From Firmicutes bacterium UBA4049 (lineage in GTDB: Bacteria > Bacillota > Desulfotomaculia > Desulfotomaculales > Nap2-2B), in NCBI GenBank assembly GCA_002382755.1, contig DFZT01000098.1, positions 1 through 5,996 of the forward strand: a stretch of 5,996 bases of DNA, given 5' to 3'. Below, in pieces: positions 1 to 5,623 of this stretch. A program made the translations under genes and the position numbers. Each line of letters opens with the position of its first letter. The stretch's first letter is position 1. The notes beneath the pieces are model-generated. The model had not been told where the DNA came from. It searched no databases and was given only the letters and a program-made list of their open reading frames with translations.

Positions 1-141
1 TTTGAGGGGAAAGTTGGGCTAAAGCCGTCCAAAGGGCACGGTGTTTTCAAAAGAAGCAAGCCGCGCTACTGTCGGTGCGGAGCATCGGAGAGAGCGTTGA
101 TAACACTGGGTTCACCAGATCGGTACCTGTGTGATCTATGA
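1..141 (+). CDS. Possible 3' end of a gene, cysteine-containing C-terminus (partial)
   Basis: The + frame starting at base 1 is open for 46 codons and ends at TGA (139-141), 13 bases before the stop of the convergent glycosidase. The fragment is basic and has three cysteines near its end (C24, C26 and C44 of the visible part, in the context RYCRCG and YLCDL), which could be half of a metal-binding knuckle. Codon use is plausible but not decisive, and I do not recognise the family. A gene ending here would form a tight convergent pair with the glycosidase. The stretch is short enough that the open frame could be chance. No terminator hairpin is visible between the two stops. Confidence 0.35.
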   Translation, partial: FEGKVGLKPSKGHGVFKRSKPRYCRCGASERALITLGSPDRYLCDL

Positions 142-154
142 GTAAACTAAATAA

Positions 155-2470
155 TTAACCAATCACCAGGTTAAACTCAAGCGGCAGGGCGGCGTTGTTG
201 ATGGTAACCAGCGTCCACGATTTTCTATCGGGATCAGGCTGAACTGAAAATTTCCCGGCGGCAGCGCTGAACTCCACATTTTGAATACTATGATTGACAA
301 GGATTTTTAATATCTCCGGAGGGCGGTATTCAGAAGGGACCCGCCCATCTGTTTTTTGGGTAATTTTCCCCTTGAGACGATTCCCCTGCAGGGTGAAAAA
401 AACATCGTAGGCGAGCAGGGACTCCCGGTCAAAGTATTCTACAATCTCCCCCTGAGCTTCTCCTGTTATTGGGACCATAATTTCCAGGGTTTTTAACGAA
501 CGGTCGGGAATGAATGAAGGCGGTTCGGGATACAAAGGAACAATTGCATTTTCATGAACGAACAGGGGCAGGTTGCCGTCTTCGGAGACATTGGTCTGAA
601 ATACCCGGTCCCCCTCAATTTTATTCCCGTTCCACCATGAATACCAGACGCCCGGTGGCAGGTAGAACATGCGGGTTGGCGCAGTATCCATCAGCGGAGC
701 CAAAAGCAGGTGCGGCCCAATTAAAAATTCCGTCTCATAAAAATCGGGATTGAGCGCATTTTCAGTCGGTGCGTGATAAAAAATCGGTCTCATGATTAAC
801 TGGCCATTTTGCGTCGCTCCGTACAAAAGGGAGTAAAAATACGGGAGCATCTGGTAACGCAGTTTTATAGCCTTGCGTGCGCTGTTTTCAACCTGTTCGC
901 CAAACGACCAAGGTTCTTGATCTTTCGTATTTCTCCTTGTATGCGTCCTTGAAAACGGGAATAAAGCTCCCTGAAGAATCCAGCGCTCATACAACTCGGG
1001 AGTCGGTTCTCCATAGTACCCACCGATATCCGGACCGGCAACCGGCTGCCCGGAAAGCCCGAGGTTTAAGATCATCGGGATGCTAGCCCTTAAATGCTCC
1101 CAGTTGCTGTTATTATCGCCCGTCCAGGTTACTGAATACCTCTGCCCTCCCAAATAGGCGGATCTGGTCAGAACATAAGGCAGACGGGTAACTTTTAGCA
1201 GCCCCTCATAAGTCCCCTTGTTCATCAGCATGCCGTATAGGTTATGAACTTTCTCATGTGAAATTTTCTCTGTACCGGGTAGTTTATGAATTGCGTCATT
1301 TGGAAGGGTGCGCCGTAAATCGAAGGTGGTCGGCTCATTCATATCACACCAGATTCCATCAATCCCGGATTTAACAAATTCGGAAATCATCTCTCCCCAC
1401 CATTTTTGTACGGAGGGATTAAGGAAATCGGGGAAAAGGCTGGGACCGGGCCAGACGCTTTTCGTAATATATCCTCCGCCTTTATTGACCATAAAAACTC
1501 CGTTTCTTAATCCGCTGTCGTAAGGGTGGTAACCGGGTTCTAACTTCAAGCCGGGATTGACGATAGTTATTACTTTAAATCCCCCGGCATGCAGATCGTT
1601 AATCAGTTCACGATAGTCTTTAAAATCATCTCCCCAGGTAAAGCTCTTATAGTGTTCCATATAGTCTATGTCAAGGTAAATAGCGTCGCAGGGGATGTCC
1701 CTGTCCCTGAAAGAAGCTGCTATCTCTCGGACGCGCGCAGAAGGAGCGTAGCTCCAGCGGCTCTGCTGGTATCCTAAAGACCATTTTGGCAGAGGGGGCA
1801 GCTTGCCTGTCAATGATGTCAACTGCTTTATGACTTCAGGAAGGGTGGGGCCTAAAAGGATAAAGTAATTCAGCTCCATGTCGCGCACGTAATAGGATAT
1901 TTTTTTGCCGTCCGCGGAAAACTTGAACACGGAGTAACTTGGGTTGTCAAAAACAAGGCCGAAAGCCGGTCCATCAACGTACTGGCAAATTACAACCGGG
2001 TACGACTGGTATAACGGGGAGGCGCCCATCTTATACATCAGAGGCGCCATGTTCCACATAACAACAGTCTGACCGGCCTTATTCATCGGGGGCGTATTTT
2101 CGCCAAGTCCGAATATTCTTACCTCACTTTGGCGGAGCAACTGTTTTTTGACAATAAGCCAATTTCTCTTGGTTTGCGGGTGGGAAACCTGGGTTAAAAC
2201 TGGTTCGGCATCCAGCAGATAAGATAGCGTCCCACTTTCTTGCTCGTATCGTAAACTGGCTTCCCTGCCGTCGGGGAGCATGAGGTTGAAACGGATGGCT
2301 TCTTTTGTCCTTTCGACTTCCCATCCATCTTCAGTTACATTGTCGAAATCGACTGCCCATGATCTTTCCATCAGCCAGGGTTCGCTTCTCAGTTCCTGAT
2401 TAATGAAAACCCAGAAGATTCCCTTGCTAAACGGGCTGCAAATCATTTTTTCTGTCTTATTTATAGCCAT
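155..2470 (-). CDS. Glycoside hydrolase family 31 alpha-glycosidase (alpha-glucosidase type)
   Basis: This 771-residue enzyme should hydrolyse terminal alpha-linked sugars with retention of configuration. The GH31 layout is complete. There is an N-terminal beta-sandwich (about 1-225, with the GLGE...MWN motif near 121-140). The TIM-barrel entry follows (GYQQSRWSY 233-241, YLDID 265-269). The nucleophile motif is WCDMNEP with D376, and the acid/base is D452 in WTGDN. GPDIGGY (479-485) and FPFSRTH (504-510) come next, then a C-terminal beta region like DUF5110. There is no signal peptide or membrane segment, so it should be cytoplasmic and act on imported oligosaccharides. The usual His of the GYHQ motif is Gln here. 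Whether it prefers glucosides or xylosides cannot be told from sequence. The ATG at 2468-2470 has only a weak ribosome binding site (GGCTGAAG). Another ATG eight codons in is no better. No transporter or other sugar gene is adjacent. Confidence 0.95.
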   Translation of the reverse strand: MAINKTEKMICSPFSKGIFWVFINQELRSEPWLMERSWAVDFDNVTEDGWEVERTKEAIRFNLMLPDGREASLRYEQESGTLSYLLDAEPVLTQVSHPQTKRNWLIVKKQLLRQSEVRIFGLGENTPPMNKAGQTVVMWNMAPLMYKMGASPLYQSYPVVICQYVDGPAFGLVFDNPSYSVFKFSADGKKISYYVRDMELNYFILLGPTLPEVIKQLTSLTGKLPPLPKWSLGYQQSRWSYAPSARVREIAASFRDRDIPCDAIYLDIDYMEHYKSFTWGDDFKDYRELINDLHAGGFKVITIVNPGLKLEPGYHPYDSGLRNGVFMVNKGGGYITKSVWPGPSLFPDFLNPSVQKWWGEMISEFVKSGIDGIWCDMNEPTTFDLRRTLPNDAIHKLPGTEKISHEKVHNLYGMLMNKGTYEGLLKVTRLPYVLTRSAYLGGQRYSVTWTGDNNSNWEHLRASIPMILNLGLSGQPVAGPDIGGYYGEPTPELYERWILQGALFPFSRTHTRRNTKDQEPWSFGEQVENSARKAIKLRYQMLPYFYSLLYGATQNGQLIMRPIFYHAPTENALNPDFYETEFLIGPHLLLAPLMDTAPTRMFYLPPGVWYSWWNGNKIEGDRVFQTNVSEDGNLPLFVHENAIVPLYPEPPSFIPDRSLKTLEIMVPITGEAQGEIVEYFDRESLLAYDVFFTLQGNRLKGKITQKTDGRVPSEYRPPEILKILVNHSIQNVEFSAAAGKFSVQPDPDRKSWTLVTINNAALPLEFNLVIG

Positions 2471-2494
2471 CTTCAGCCAACCACGCTTTTTTCA

Positions 2495-2523
2495 AGTATA
2501 CTGCTTGTTTGTGCTATAATCCA
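2495..2523 (-). promoter_or_regulatory. Candidate promoter for the GH31 gene
   Basis: On the - strand a good -10 hexamer TATACT (2495-2500) lies 24 bases before the ATG. Seventeen bases upstream is a poor -35, TGGATT (2518-2523). The -10 sits in a loose CAAG-N7-CTTG dyad (2493-2507) that could bind a regulator. The weak -35 keeps this tentative. Confidence 0.35.
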
Positions 2524-2594
2524 GTGCCTGATTTTGTTATCAACATGCTATGAGATAATGAAATATTTTGTGTCTGCAGCGCCCGCACCGGCGA

Positions 2595-2623
2595 TTGTCA
2601 AAATATAGTACAGTAAATTTAAA
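2595..2623 (+). promoter_or_regulatory. Weak candidate promoter before sspH
   Basis: TTGTCA (2595-2600) and TTTAAA (2618-2623) are spaced by 17 bases, about 70 bases before the sspH start. SspH genes are normally read by forespore sigma factors. The only match to a sigma-G -10 (CATNHTA) is CATGCTA at 2544-2550. It is 141 bases upstream and lacks a recognisable -35. Neither candidate is convincing. Confidence 0.2.
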
Positions 2624-2691
2624 AGTAATAAAATATTTGATTTGGACAACTTTTTTTGGAGAAAATATTTAAAAAAGATGGAGGATTGTTA

Positions 2692-2868
2692 ATGGATATC
2701 AATCGGGCACGCCAGATATTGACTTCGGATGAAACTATCACCGTGCTTCTTGACGGGGCGCCCGTCTGGATTGAAAGCGTGAACAAAAACGGACTGGCCA
2801 GGGTTAATTCCTTGGACGGCAAGGGAGAATTTAGAAACGTACCCGTCATGCAACTCAACGAAGCCTAA
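2692..2868 (+). CDS. sspH: Small acid-soluble spore protein, SspH family
   Basis: This 58-residue protein begins MDINRARQIL and contains the family pattern V-x-LDGAPVWIESVN, then G-x-ARVNSLD and a final VxQLNE. That matches the length and layout of Bacillus SspH-type minor spore proteins. These are made in the forespore and belong to the small acid-soluble fraction of the spore core. The start is the ATG at 2692, with GGAGG (2680-2684) seven bases upstream. An in-frame TTG at 2656 would add 12 residues but has no ribosome site. The gene stands alone, divergent from the glycosidase. A strong hairpin (2903-2940) lies 35 bases after its stop. It is the best evidence in the window that the organism makes endospores. 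Confidence 0.9.
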   Translation: MDINRARQILTSDETITVLLDGAPVWIESVNKNGLARVNSLDGKGEFRNVPVMQLNEA

Positions 2869-2902
2869 GCATACACCACAGGAATAAATATAGTAGTAAT
2901 AA

Positions 2903-2957
2903 GGGGTCAGGCTTGACTTTTTGACTTCAAGCCTGACCCCCTGCTACGCGATAATAC
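2903..2957 (+). repeat. REP-like hairpin repeat, copy 1 (intact)
   Basis: Left arm GGGGTCAGGCTTGA (2903-2916) pairs perfectly over 14 bases with right arm TCAAGCCTGACCCC (2927-2940) around a 10-base loop. A tail, CTGCTACGCGATAAT, follows and is partly shared with the other two copies. The hairpin lies between convergent sspH and the ribbon-helix-helix gene. It may stop or protect both transcripts, though neither side has a true T-run. GGGGTC recurs at 2961-2966, perhaps a further half-copy. From memory, similar GGGGTCAGG hairpins occur in REP elements linked to Y1 tyrosine transposases (RAYTs). Confidence 0.85.
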
Positions 2958-3011
2958 CATGGGGTCGGTAAATAAAACAAAACCACTTTGGGAACGTTTT
3001 TATGGATCAGA

Positions 3012-3059
3012 TGTTAAACAAATCAGTTATTTGTCTATTTTTTTCTCCGTTGTTTAACA
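3012..3059. repeat. Ten-base inverted repeat at the 3' end of the ribbon-helix-helix gene
   Basis: TGTTAAACAA (3012-3021) and TTGTTTAACA (3050-3059) are perfect reverse complements 28 bases apart. They straddle the stop codon of the 54-residue gene. Each arm contains a nine-base dyad of the form TGTT-W-AACA. They could form an mRNA hairpin or be two protein-binding sites. No T-run follows on the - strand, so this is not a standard terminator. Confidence 0.5.
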
Positions 3060-3199
3060 CATTCTGAAAGCAAGTATTCAATCTGCCCGTTGATGGAACG
3101 AAAGTCGTCCTCGGCCCAGGCGGCTAATTCCTTCCAAAGAGAGGGAGATAATCTCAGCAGGATTTGTTTTTTATCTTTTTTATTATCACCATTTTCCAA
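3035..3199 (-). CDS. Ribbon-helix-helix (Arc/MetJ-like) DNA-binding protein
   Basis: This 54-residue gene starts at TTG (3197-3199) behind a very strong AGGGAGGGGG (3207-3216) and ends at TAG (3035-3037). It has a basic N-terminus (NKKDKK). The strand segment KQILLRLSPSLW is followed by helix ELAAWAEDDF and then RSINGQIEYLLSECVKQRRK. That is the beta-helix-helix pattern of Arc-type repressors, including the RSxNxxIEYLL signature of helix B. Such proteins bind DNA as dimers through the paired beta-strand, here with Q12, L14 and R16 probably facing the groove. The gene follows the SPFH gene on the same strand after 91 bases with no clear promoter between, so the two are probably co-transcribed. 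I recall this type of gene beside SPFH genes in other Firmicutes. It may autoregulate the pair. Confidence 0.85.
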   Translation of the reverse strand: MENGDNKKDKKQILLRLSPSLWKELAAWAEDDFRSINGQIEYLLSECVKQRRKK

Positions 3200-3290
3200 C
3201 AGGTATCCCCCTCCCTAAAATTAATCCGGCTCTATTTATTGGCATTTTCCGCTTCAACAATCATTTCTTGGTGACAACTTTTAACAAATT

Positions 3291-4328
3291 TTAGTATATA
3301 GAGCCACTGTTGACAATGGGTTGGGGATCCTTATTTCCACATAGAACAACCAGTAGATTACTGACCATAGCTGCCTTACGTTCTTCATCTAATTGTACGA
3401 TATCTTTTTCGCTAAGCTTGGCAAGAGCCATTTCAACCATTCCCACGGCGCCCTCAACGATCATCTGTCTTGCGGCAATAATAGCTGAGGCTTGCTGCCT
3501 TTGCAGCATAGCGGCAGCGATTTCTGGAGCATAGGCTAAGTGGGTAATTCGGGCTTCCAGTATTTCCAAACCTGCGATATCAACTCTCATTTGAATTTCT
3601 TCCTTCAACTTGTCTGCAACTTCCTGACTGCTGCCTCGTAATGACTTTTCTCCTTCTTCAGTAGAGGCGTCATAGGGATACAGACGAACTATATTGCGCA
3701 GTGACGAATCGCACTGGATAGACAGATACTCGGTATAATTGTCTACATTGAATACTGCCTTGGCAGTATTAACTACCTTCCAGATGACAACAATGCCGAT
3801 AATGATAGGATTACCCAATTCGTCGTTAACCTTCTGCTTTTCATTATGTAAAGTCATGCTTTTTAGAGAAATCTTCTTATTTATTTTTTTTACATTAGCT
3901 CCGTGGATAGAAGATTTACTTGAAGAAGCTTGTTCAATGGCAACTACAGCGCCGGCTGACTCACCGGCAAAAGCGGGATTTACAGCTACAGCGAAGGGAT
4001 TAACGAAGAAAAAGCCCTCCCCCTTCAACGTCCCGTAATATTTACCAAACAGGGTAAGAACTAAAGCTTCGTTAGGTTGCAGGATTTTTAACCCTACGAA
4101 TAGGACGGGCCCGAACAGGAAGAGGTAAAAAGCTCCCGCTACGATCAAACTAACCCATAGGTCAGGCGCTGCTCCTTTTTCGGAAAGAACAATGCCGTAA
4201 ATAAATGCAACCGCCGCCACAATCATCAAAGCGATGTTCATCACCAGCACCATCATTCCGCTAATGTGTTTTACCCGTAGTTCATAATTATGCATTTTTC
4301 TTTCGCTCGTACTGGATACTTTGGACAT
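3291..4328 (-). CDS. SPFH/Band 7 (prohibitin-homology) domain membrane protein
   Basis: This 345-residue protein has two N-terminal membrane segments (about 25-48 and 58-80). The SPFH domain opening is [23 protein letters not shown] (83-105). The classic core follows: [19 protein letters not shown] (167-185), the [24 protein letters not shown] stretch (197-220) and [22 protein letters not shown] (249-270). The alanine/glutamine-rich helix [20 protein letters not shown] (275-294) is typical of stomatin/flotillin-like proteins that oligomerise at membranes, often in lipid-ordered patches. The client is unknown. The ATG at 4326-4328 is chosen because AAAGGGGG (4336-4343) sits seven bases upstream. 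An upstream in-frame ATG at 4365-4367 lies at the predicted transcription start and has no ribosome site. The downstream ribbon-helix-helix gene is its only apparent operon partner. No NfeD-type partner is adjacent. Confidence 0.92.
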   Translation of the reverse strand: MSKVSSTSERKMHNYELRVKHISGMMVLVMNIALMIVAAVAFIYGIVLSEKGAAPDLWVSLIVAGAFYLFLFGPVLFVGLKILQPNEALVLTLFGKYYGTLKGEGFFFVNPFAVAVNPAFAGESAGAVVAIEQASSSKSSIHGANVKKINKKISLKSMTLHNEKQKVNDELGNPIIIGIVVIWKVVNTAKAVFNVDNYTEYLSIQCDSSLRNIVRLYPYDASTEEGEKSLRGSSQEVADKLKEEIQMRVDIAGLEILEARITHLAYAPEIAAAMLQRQQASAIIAARQMIVEGAVGMVEMALAKLSEKDIVQLDEERKAAMVSNLLVVLCGNKDPQPIVNSGSIY

Positions 4329-4373
4329 TTTACAACCCCCTTTGGTATGATATCTTAGTGTAAACATATTGAT

Positions 4374-4404
4374 ATTATATTAATATAATGCCGGATGGTG
4401 TCAA
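4374..4404 (-). promoter_or_regulatory. Promoter of the SPFH operon with overlapping AT palindrome
   Basis: On the - strand a perfect -35 TTGACA (4399-4404) and a perfect -10 TATAAT (4374-4379) are separated by 19 bases, slightly over the optimum. Transcription would start near 4367, leaving a leader of about 39 bases. ATTATATTAATATAAT (4374-4389) is a perfect 16-base palindrome covering the -10 and half the spacer. It is a candidate operator. Confidence 0.6.
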
Positions 4405-4438
4405 CTAATTAAATAACAAACAAGGGATGGTATATTAT

Positions 4439-4497
4439 GGGCATTGACGTTTAATTAAAAATAGAAAGTCAAACCTGCCCCTCTGTTATGCTGTTAA
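4439..4497 (+). repeat. REP-like hairpin repeat, copy 3 (degenerate)
   Basis: GGGCATTGAC (4439-4448) pairs with GTCAA (4468-4472) and TGCCC (4476-4480), with three unpaired bases (ACC) on the right side. The right arm TCAAACCTGCCCC (4469-4481) and its tail CTGTTATGCTGTTAAT match the right side of copies 1 and 2 in the same orientation. The left arm has lost bases and the loop is AT-rich. It lies between the divergent SPFH and flavoprotein genes. I see no convincing promoter for the flavoprotein in the rest of this gap. Confidence 0.55.
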
Positions 4498-4601
4498 TTA
4501 TGTATCTACTTTTTACAAAAATGCTGCTTTAAAAAACAAGGAATATGAATAATCTTATTTAATTTTTATATTCATAAAGAATCAAGGGGGTAAGCTTAAA
4601 G

Positions 4602-5267
4602 ATGATTAATGTCCTTGGCATCTGCGGCAGTCCGGTTAAAGAAGGCAACACCGAAGCATTCCTGGAGGAAGTAGTCAATTCAGTGAAAGGTCAAAAGGTC
4701 CGGACTAAAACGATAAACGTAAGCAGGCTGAACATAAACGACTGCCTGCATTGCAGTTTCTGTATCGCAAAACAGACAGAAGAACGCTTCTGCCGGCAGC
4801 AGGACGACATGCAGGAGATATACCCTCAGGTTATTGACGCCGACGTGCTTGTCCTTGCTTCCCCTGTATACCTGCACAGGATGTCAGGTTATCTTGCCAG
4901 GTTCATGGACCGGCTGGTCGCACTTTACAACGGGAAAAAATATAACCGCGCCTTAAGGGATAAAATCGGGGTTGCACTTGCTGTGGGCTGGTATAGAAAC
5001 GCCGGCCTGGAAACTACACTGCTTTCCATCACTTCGGGTATGATAACTTTAGGAATGATCCCTGTCGGAGGCTTCCCGGGATTTGGGGGGACAGCGGTAA
5101 GCAGCAAAAACGGCTGCGGCGTTTTCGACCCCGGGGTACGGCTGGGTGTACTGGAAGATGAAATCGGCCTGCAAACAGGACGAAACACCCTGATGCATGC
5201 AATTGAACTGGCTAGAATATTCAAAGCCGGTAAAGAAACTCTTAGCCTCAGGGAAGGTCAGGCTTGA
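4602..5267 (+). CDS. Iron-sulfur flavoprotein (NADPH-dependent FMN reductase / Isf family)
   Basis: This 221-residue cytoplasmic protein has a flavodoxin-like fold. It begins with a beta-strand and an FMN phosphate-binding loop (ICGSPVKEGNTE, 7-18). ASPVY (86-90) is the second flavin-contact loop. Between them is a compact cysteine cluster C48-x2-C51-x2-C54-x9-C64, which in the Isf family (first described from Methanosarcina) binds a [4Fe-4S] cluster beside FMN. The last spacing is longer than the CX2CX2CX4-7C usually quoted. Such proteins transfer electrons from ferredoxin or reduced nucleotides and may act in oxygen or redox defence. The donor and acceptor here are unknown. The ATG at 4602 has GGGGG (4586-4590) 11 bases upstream, a longish spacing. 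The last three codons and stop (GQA, TGA) lie inside a hairpin repeat (5256-5290), so the native C-terminus may have been changed. The gene appears monocistronic. Confidence 0.88.
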   Translation: MINVLGICGSPVKEGNTEAFLEEVVNSVKGQKVRTKTINVSRLNINDCLHCSFCIAKQTEERFCRQQDDMQEIYPQVIDADVLVLASPVYLHRMSGYLARFMDRLVALYNGKKYNRALRDKIGVALAVGWYRNAGLETTLLSITSGMITLGMIPVGGFPGFGGTAVSSKNGCGVFDPGVRLGVLEDEIGLQTGRNTLMHAIELARIFKAGKETLSLREGQA

Positions 5268-5314
5268 TTTTTTAAAATTCAAGTCTAACCCACTGTTATT
5301 CTGTAATCTGTAAT
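5256..5314 (+). repeat. REP-like hairpin repeat, copy 2 (overlaps a gene end)
   Basis: Left arm GGTCAGGCTTGA (5256-5267) pairs with TCAAGTCTAACC (5279-5290) with one mismatch and one G-T pair. The tail CTGTTATTCTGTAAT (5293-5307) matches the tail of copy 3 closely. The left arm is read as codons G-Q-A-stop of the flavoprotein gene. CTGTAAT is repeated in tandem at 5301-5314. The orientation is the same as the other two copies. Confidence 0.7.
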
Positions 5315-5351
5315 CTGCTCTTAGCTTTGAGATATTAAGCAGGCATTAAAT

Positions 5352-5370
5352 AAAGCAGCCCTGCTTTTTT
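5352..5370 (+). terminator. Probable rho-independent terminator after the flavoprotein gene
   Basis: AAAGCA (5352-5357), a four-base loop GCCC, and TGCTTT (5362-5367) form a short stem that runs into six T residues (5365-5370). An alternative stem, CAGCCC (5356-5361) with GGGCTG (5371-5376), competes and would put the T-run in the loop. It lies 85 bases after the stop codon. Confidence 0.5.
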
Positions 5371-5400
5371 GGGCTGTCACAAAAATATATTGTTGCAAAA

Positions 5401-5514
5401 TTAATTACTTAAAATTGCACCATTATCATCTACCCCGGAAACAACTCTTTCACTAATTACTTTCATTGCCTCATCTGCCGTGTATACTTTTAAATTGTTC
5501 CAAAGTGGGCTACG
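5401..5514 (-). pseudogene. Possible 3' remnant of an unidentified gene
   Basis: The - strand reads a protein-like tail ending LKVYTADEAMKVISERVV, SGVDDNGAILSN and TAA at 5401-5403. Its composition (charged helix, then a short loop) looks more like coding sequence than the AT-rich surroundings. The same frame remains open rightward, but beyond the GC hairpin at 5515-5529 it becomes implausible and runs antisense into the promoter and start of the next ORF. It may be a gene end cut by an insertion. No family is recognised and no upstream start can be defended. Confidence 0.25.
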
Positions 5515-5529
5515 CCCACAACCCAATAA
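5515..5529. repeat. Compact GC hairpin GTGGGC-TAC-GCCCAC
   Basis: This is a perfect six-pair stem with a three-base loop in AT-rich DNA. It marks the point where the - strand remnant stops looking like protein and lies about 20 bases before the promoter of the truncated ORF. It could be a subterminal hairpin of a mobile element. No T-run follows on either strand, so it is not an intrinsic terminator. Confidence 0.4.
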
Positions 5530-5550
5530 AATTGCTACATCATTGAATAA

Positions 5551-5580
5551 TTGAAAAGTGCGTTGCCAATCACTTATAAT
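5551..5580 (+). promoter_or_regulatory. Promoter for the truncated transposon-like ORF
   Basis: TTGAAA (5551-5556) and a perfect TATAAT (5575-5580) are 18 bases apart, giving a start near 5587 and a leader of about 37 bases. One arm of an 11-base inverted repeat occupies the spacer. This is the best sigma-A-type promoter on the + strand of the window. Confidence 0.6.
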
Positions 5581-5623
5581 GAATTTGTCTAAAACATCAA
5601 TAAGGATATGGAGGCAACGCACT
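5557..5623 (+). promoter_or_regulatory. Inverted repeat that would sequester the start of the truncated ORF
   Basis: AGTGCGTTGCC (5557-5567) is the exact reverse complement of GGCAACGCACT (5613-5623). The right arm begins inside the GGAGG ribosome site (5610-5614) and ends one base before the ATG. A transcript entering from upstream would contain both arms and hide the start. A transcript from the ORF's own promoter, starting near 5587, would contain only the right arm and stay translatable. The arms could alternatively be a pair of binding half-sites. Confidence 0.5.

Noticed and set aside
1..154. Possible structured RNA or group II intron end at the left edge
   Set aside because: No domain V-like hairpin, GUGYG start or other conserved core could be identified, and the open reading frame explains the composition as well.
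514..1777. Several + strand open frames of 60-80 codons across the glycosidase gene
   Set aside because: They lie antisense to a clear GH31 enzyme with all catalytic motifs, have no ribosome sites and read as low-quality protein.
2619..2858. A 79-residue - strand frame over sspH
   Set aside because: It is antisense to SspH, which has a strong ribosome site and family signature.
2989..3002. Similarity between ACCACTTTGGGAAC (about 2990-3003) and the opposite strand near 5508-5518
   Set aside because: The match is about 11 bases with a gap and the flanks do not align, so chance is the simpler reading.
3207..3290. Ten-codon frame (MIVEAENANK) between the SPFH and ribbon-helix-helix genes
   Set aside because: It is too short, has no proper ribosome site, and nothing suggests a leader peptide.
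3310..4038. Two + strand open frames (74 and 99 residues) inside the SPFH gene
   Set aside because: They are antisense shadows of a conserved membrane protein. Their hydrophobic look comes from the opposite strand's codons.
4680..5282. Three - strand open frames over the flavoprotein gene
   Set aside because: They are antisense to a well-supported gene, lack start signals and match no recognisable pattern.
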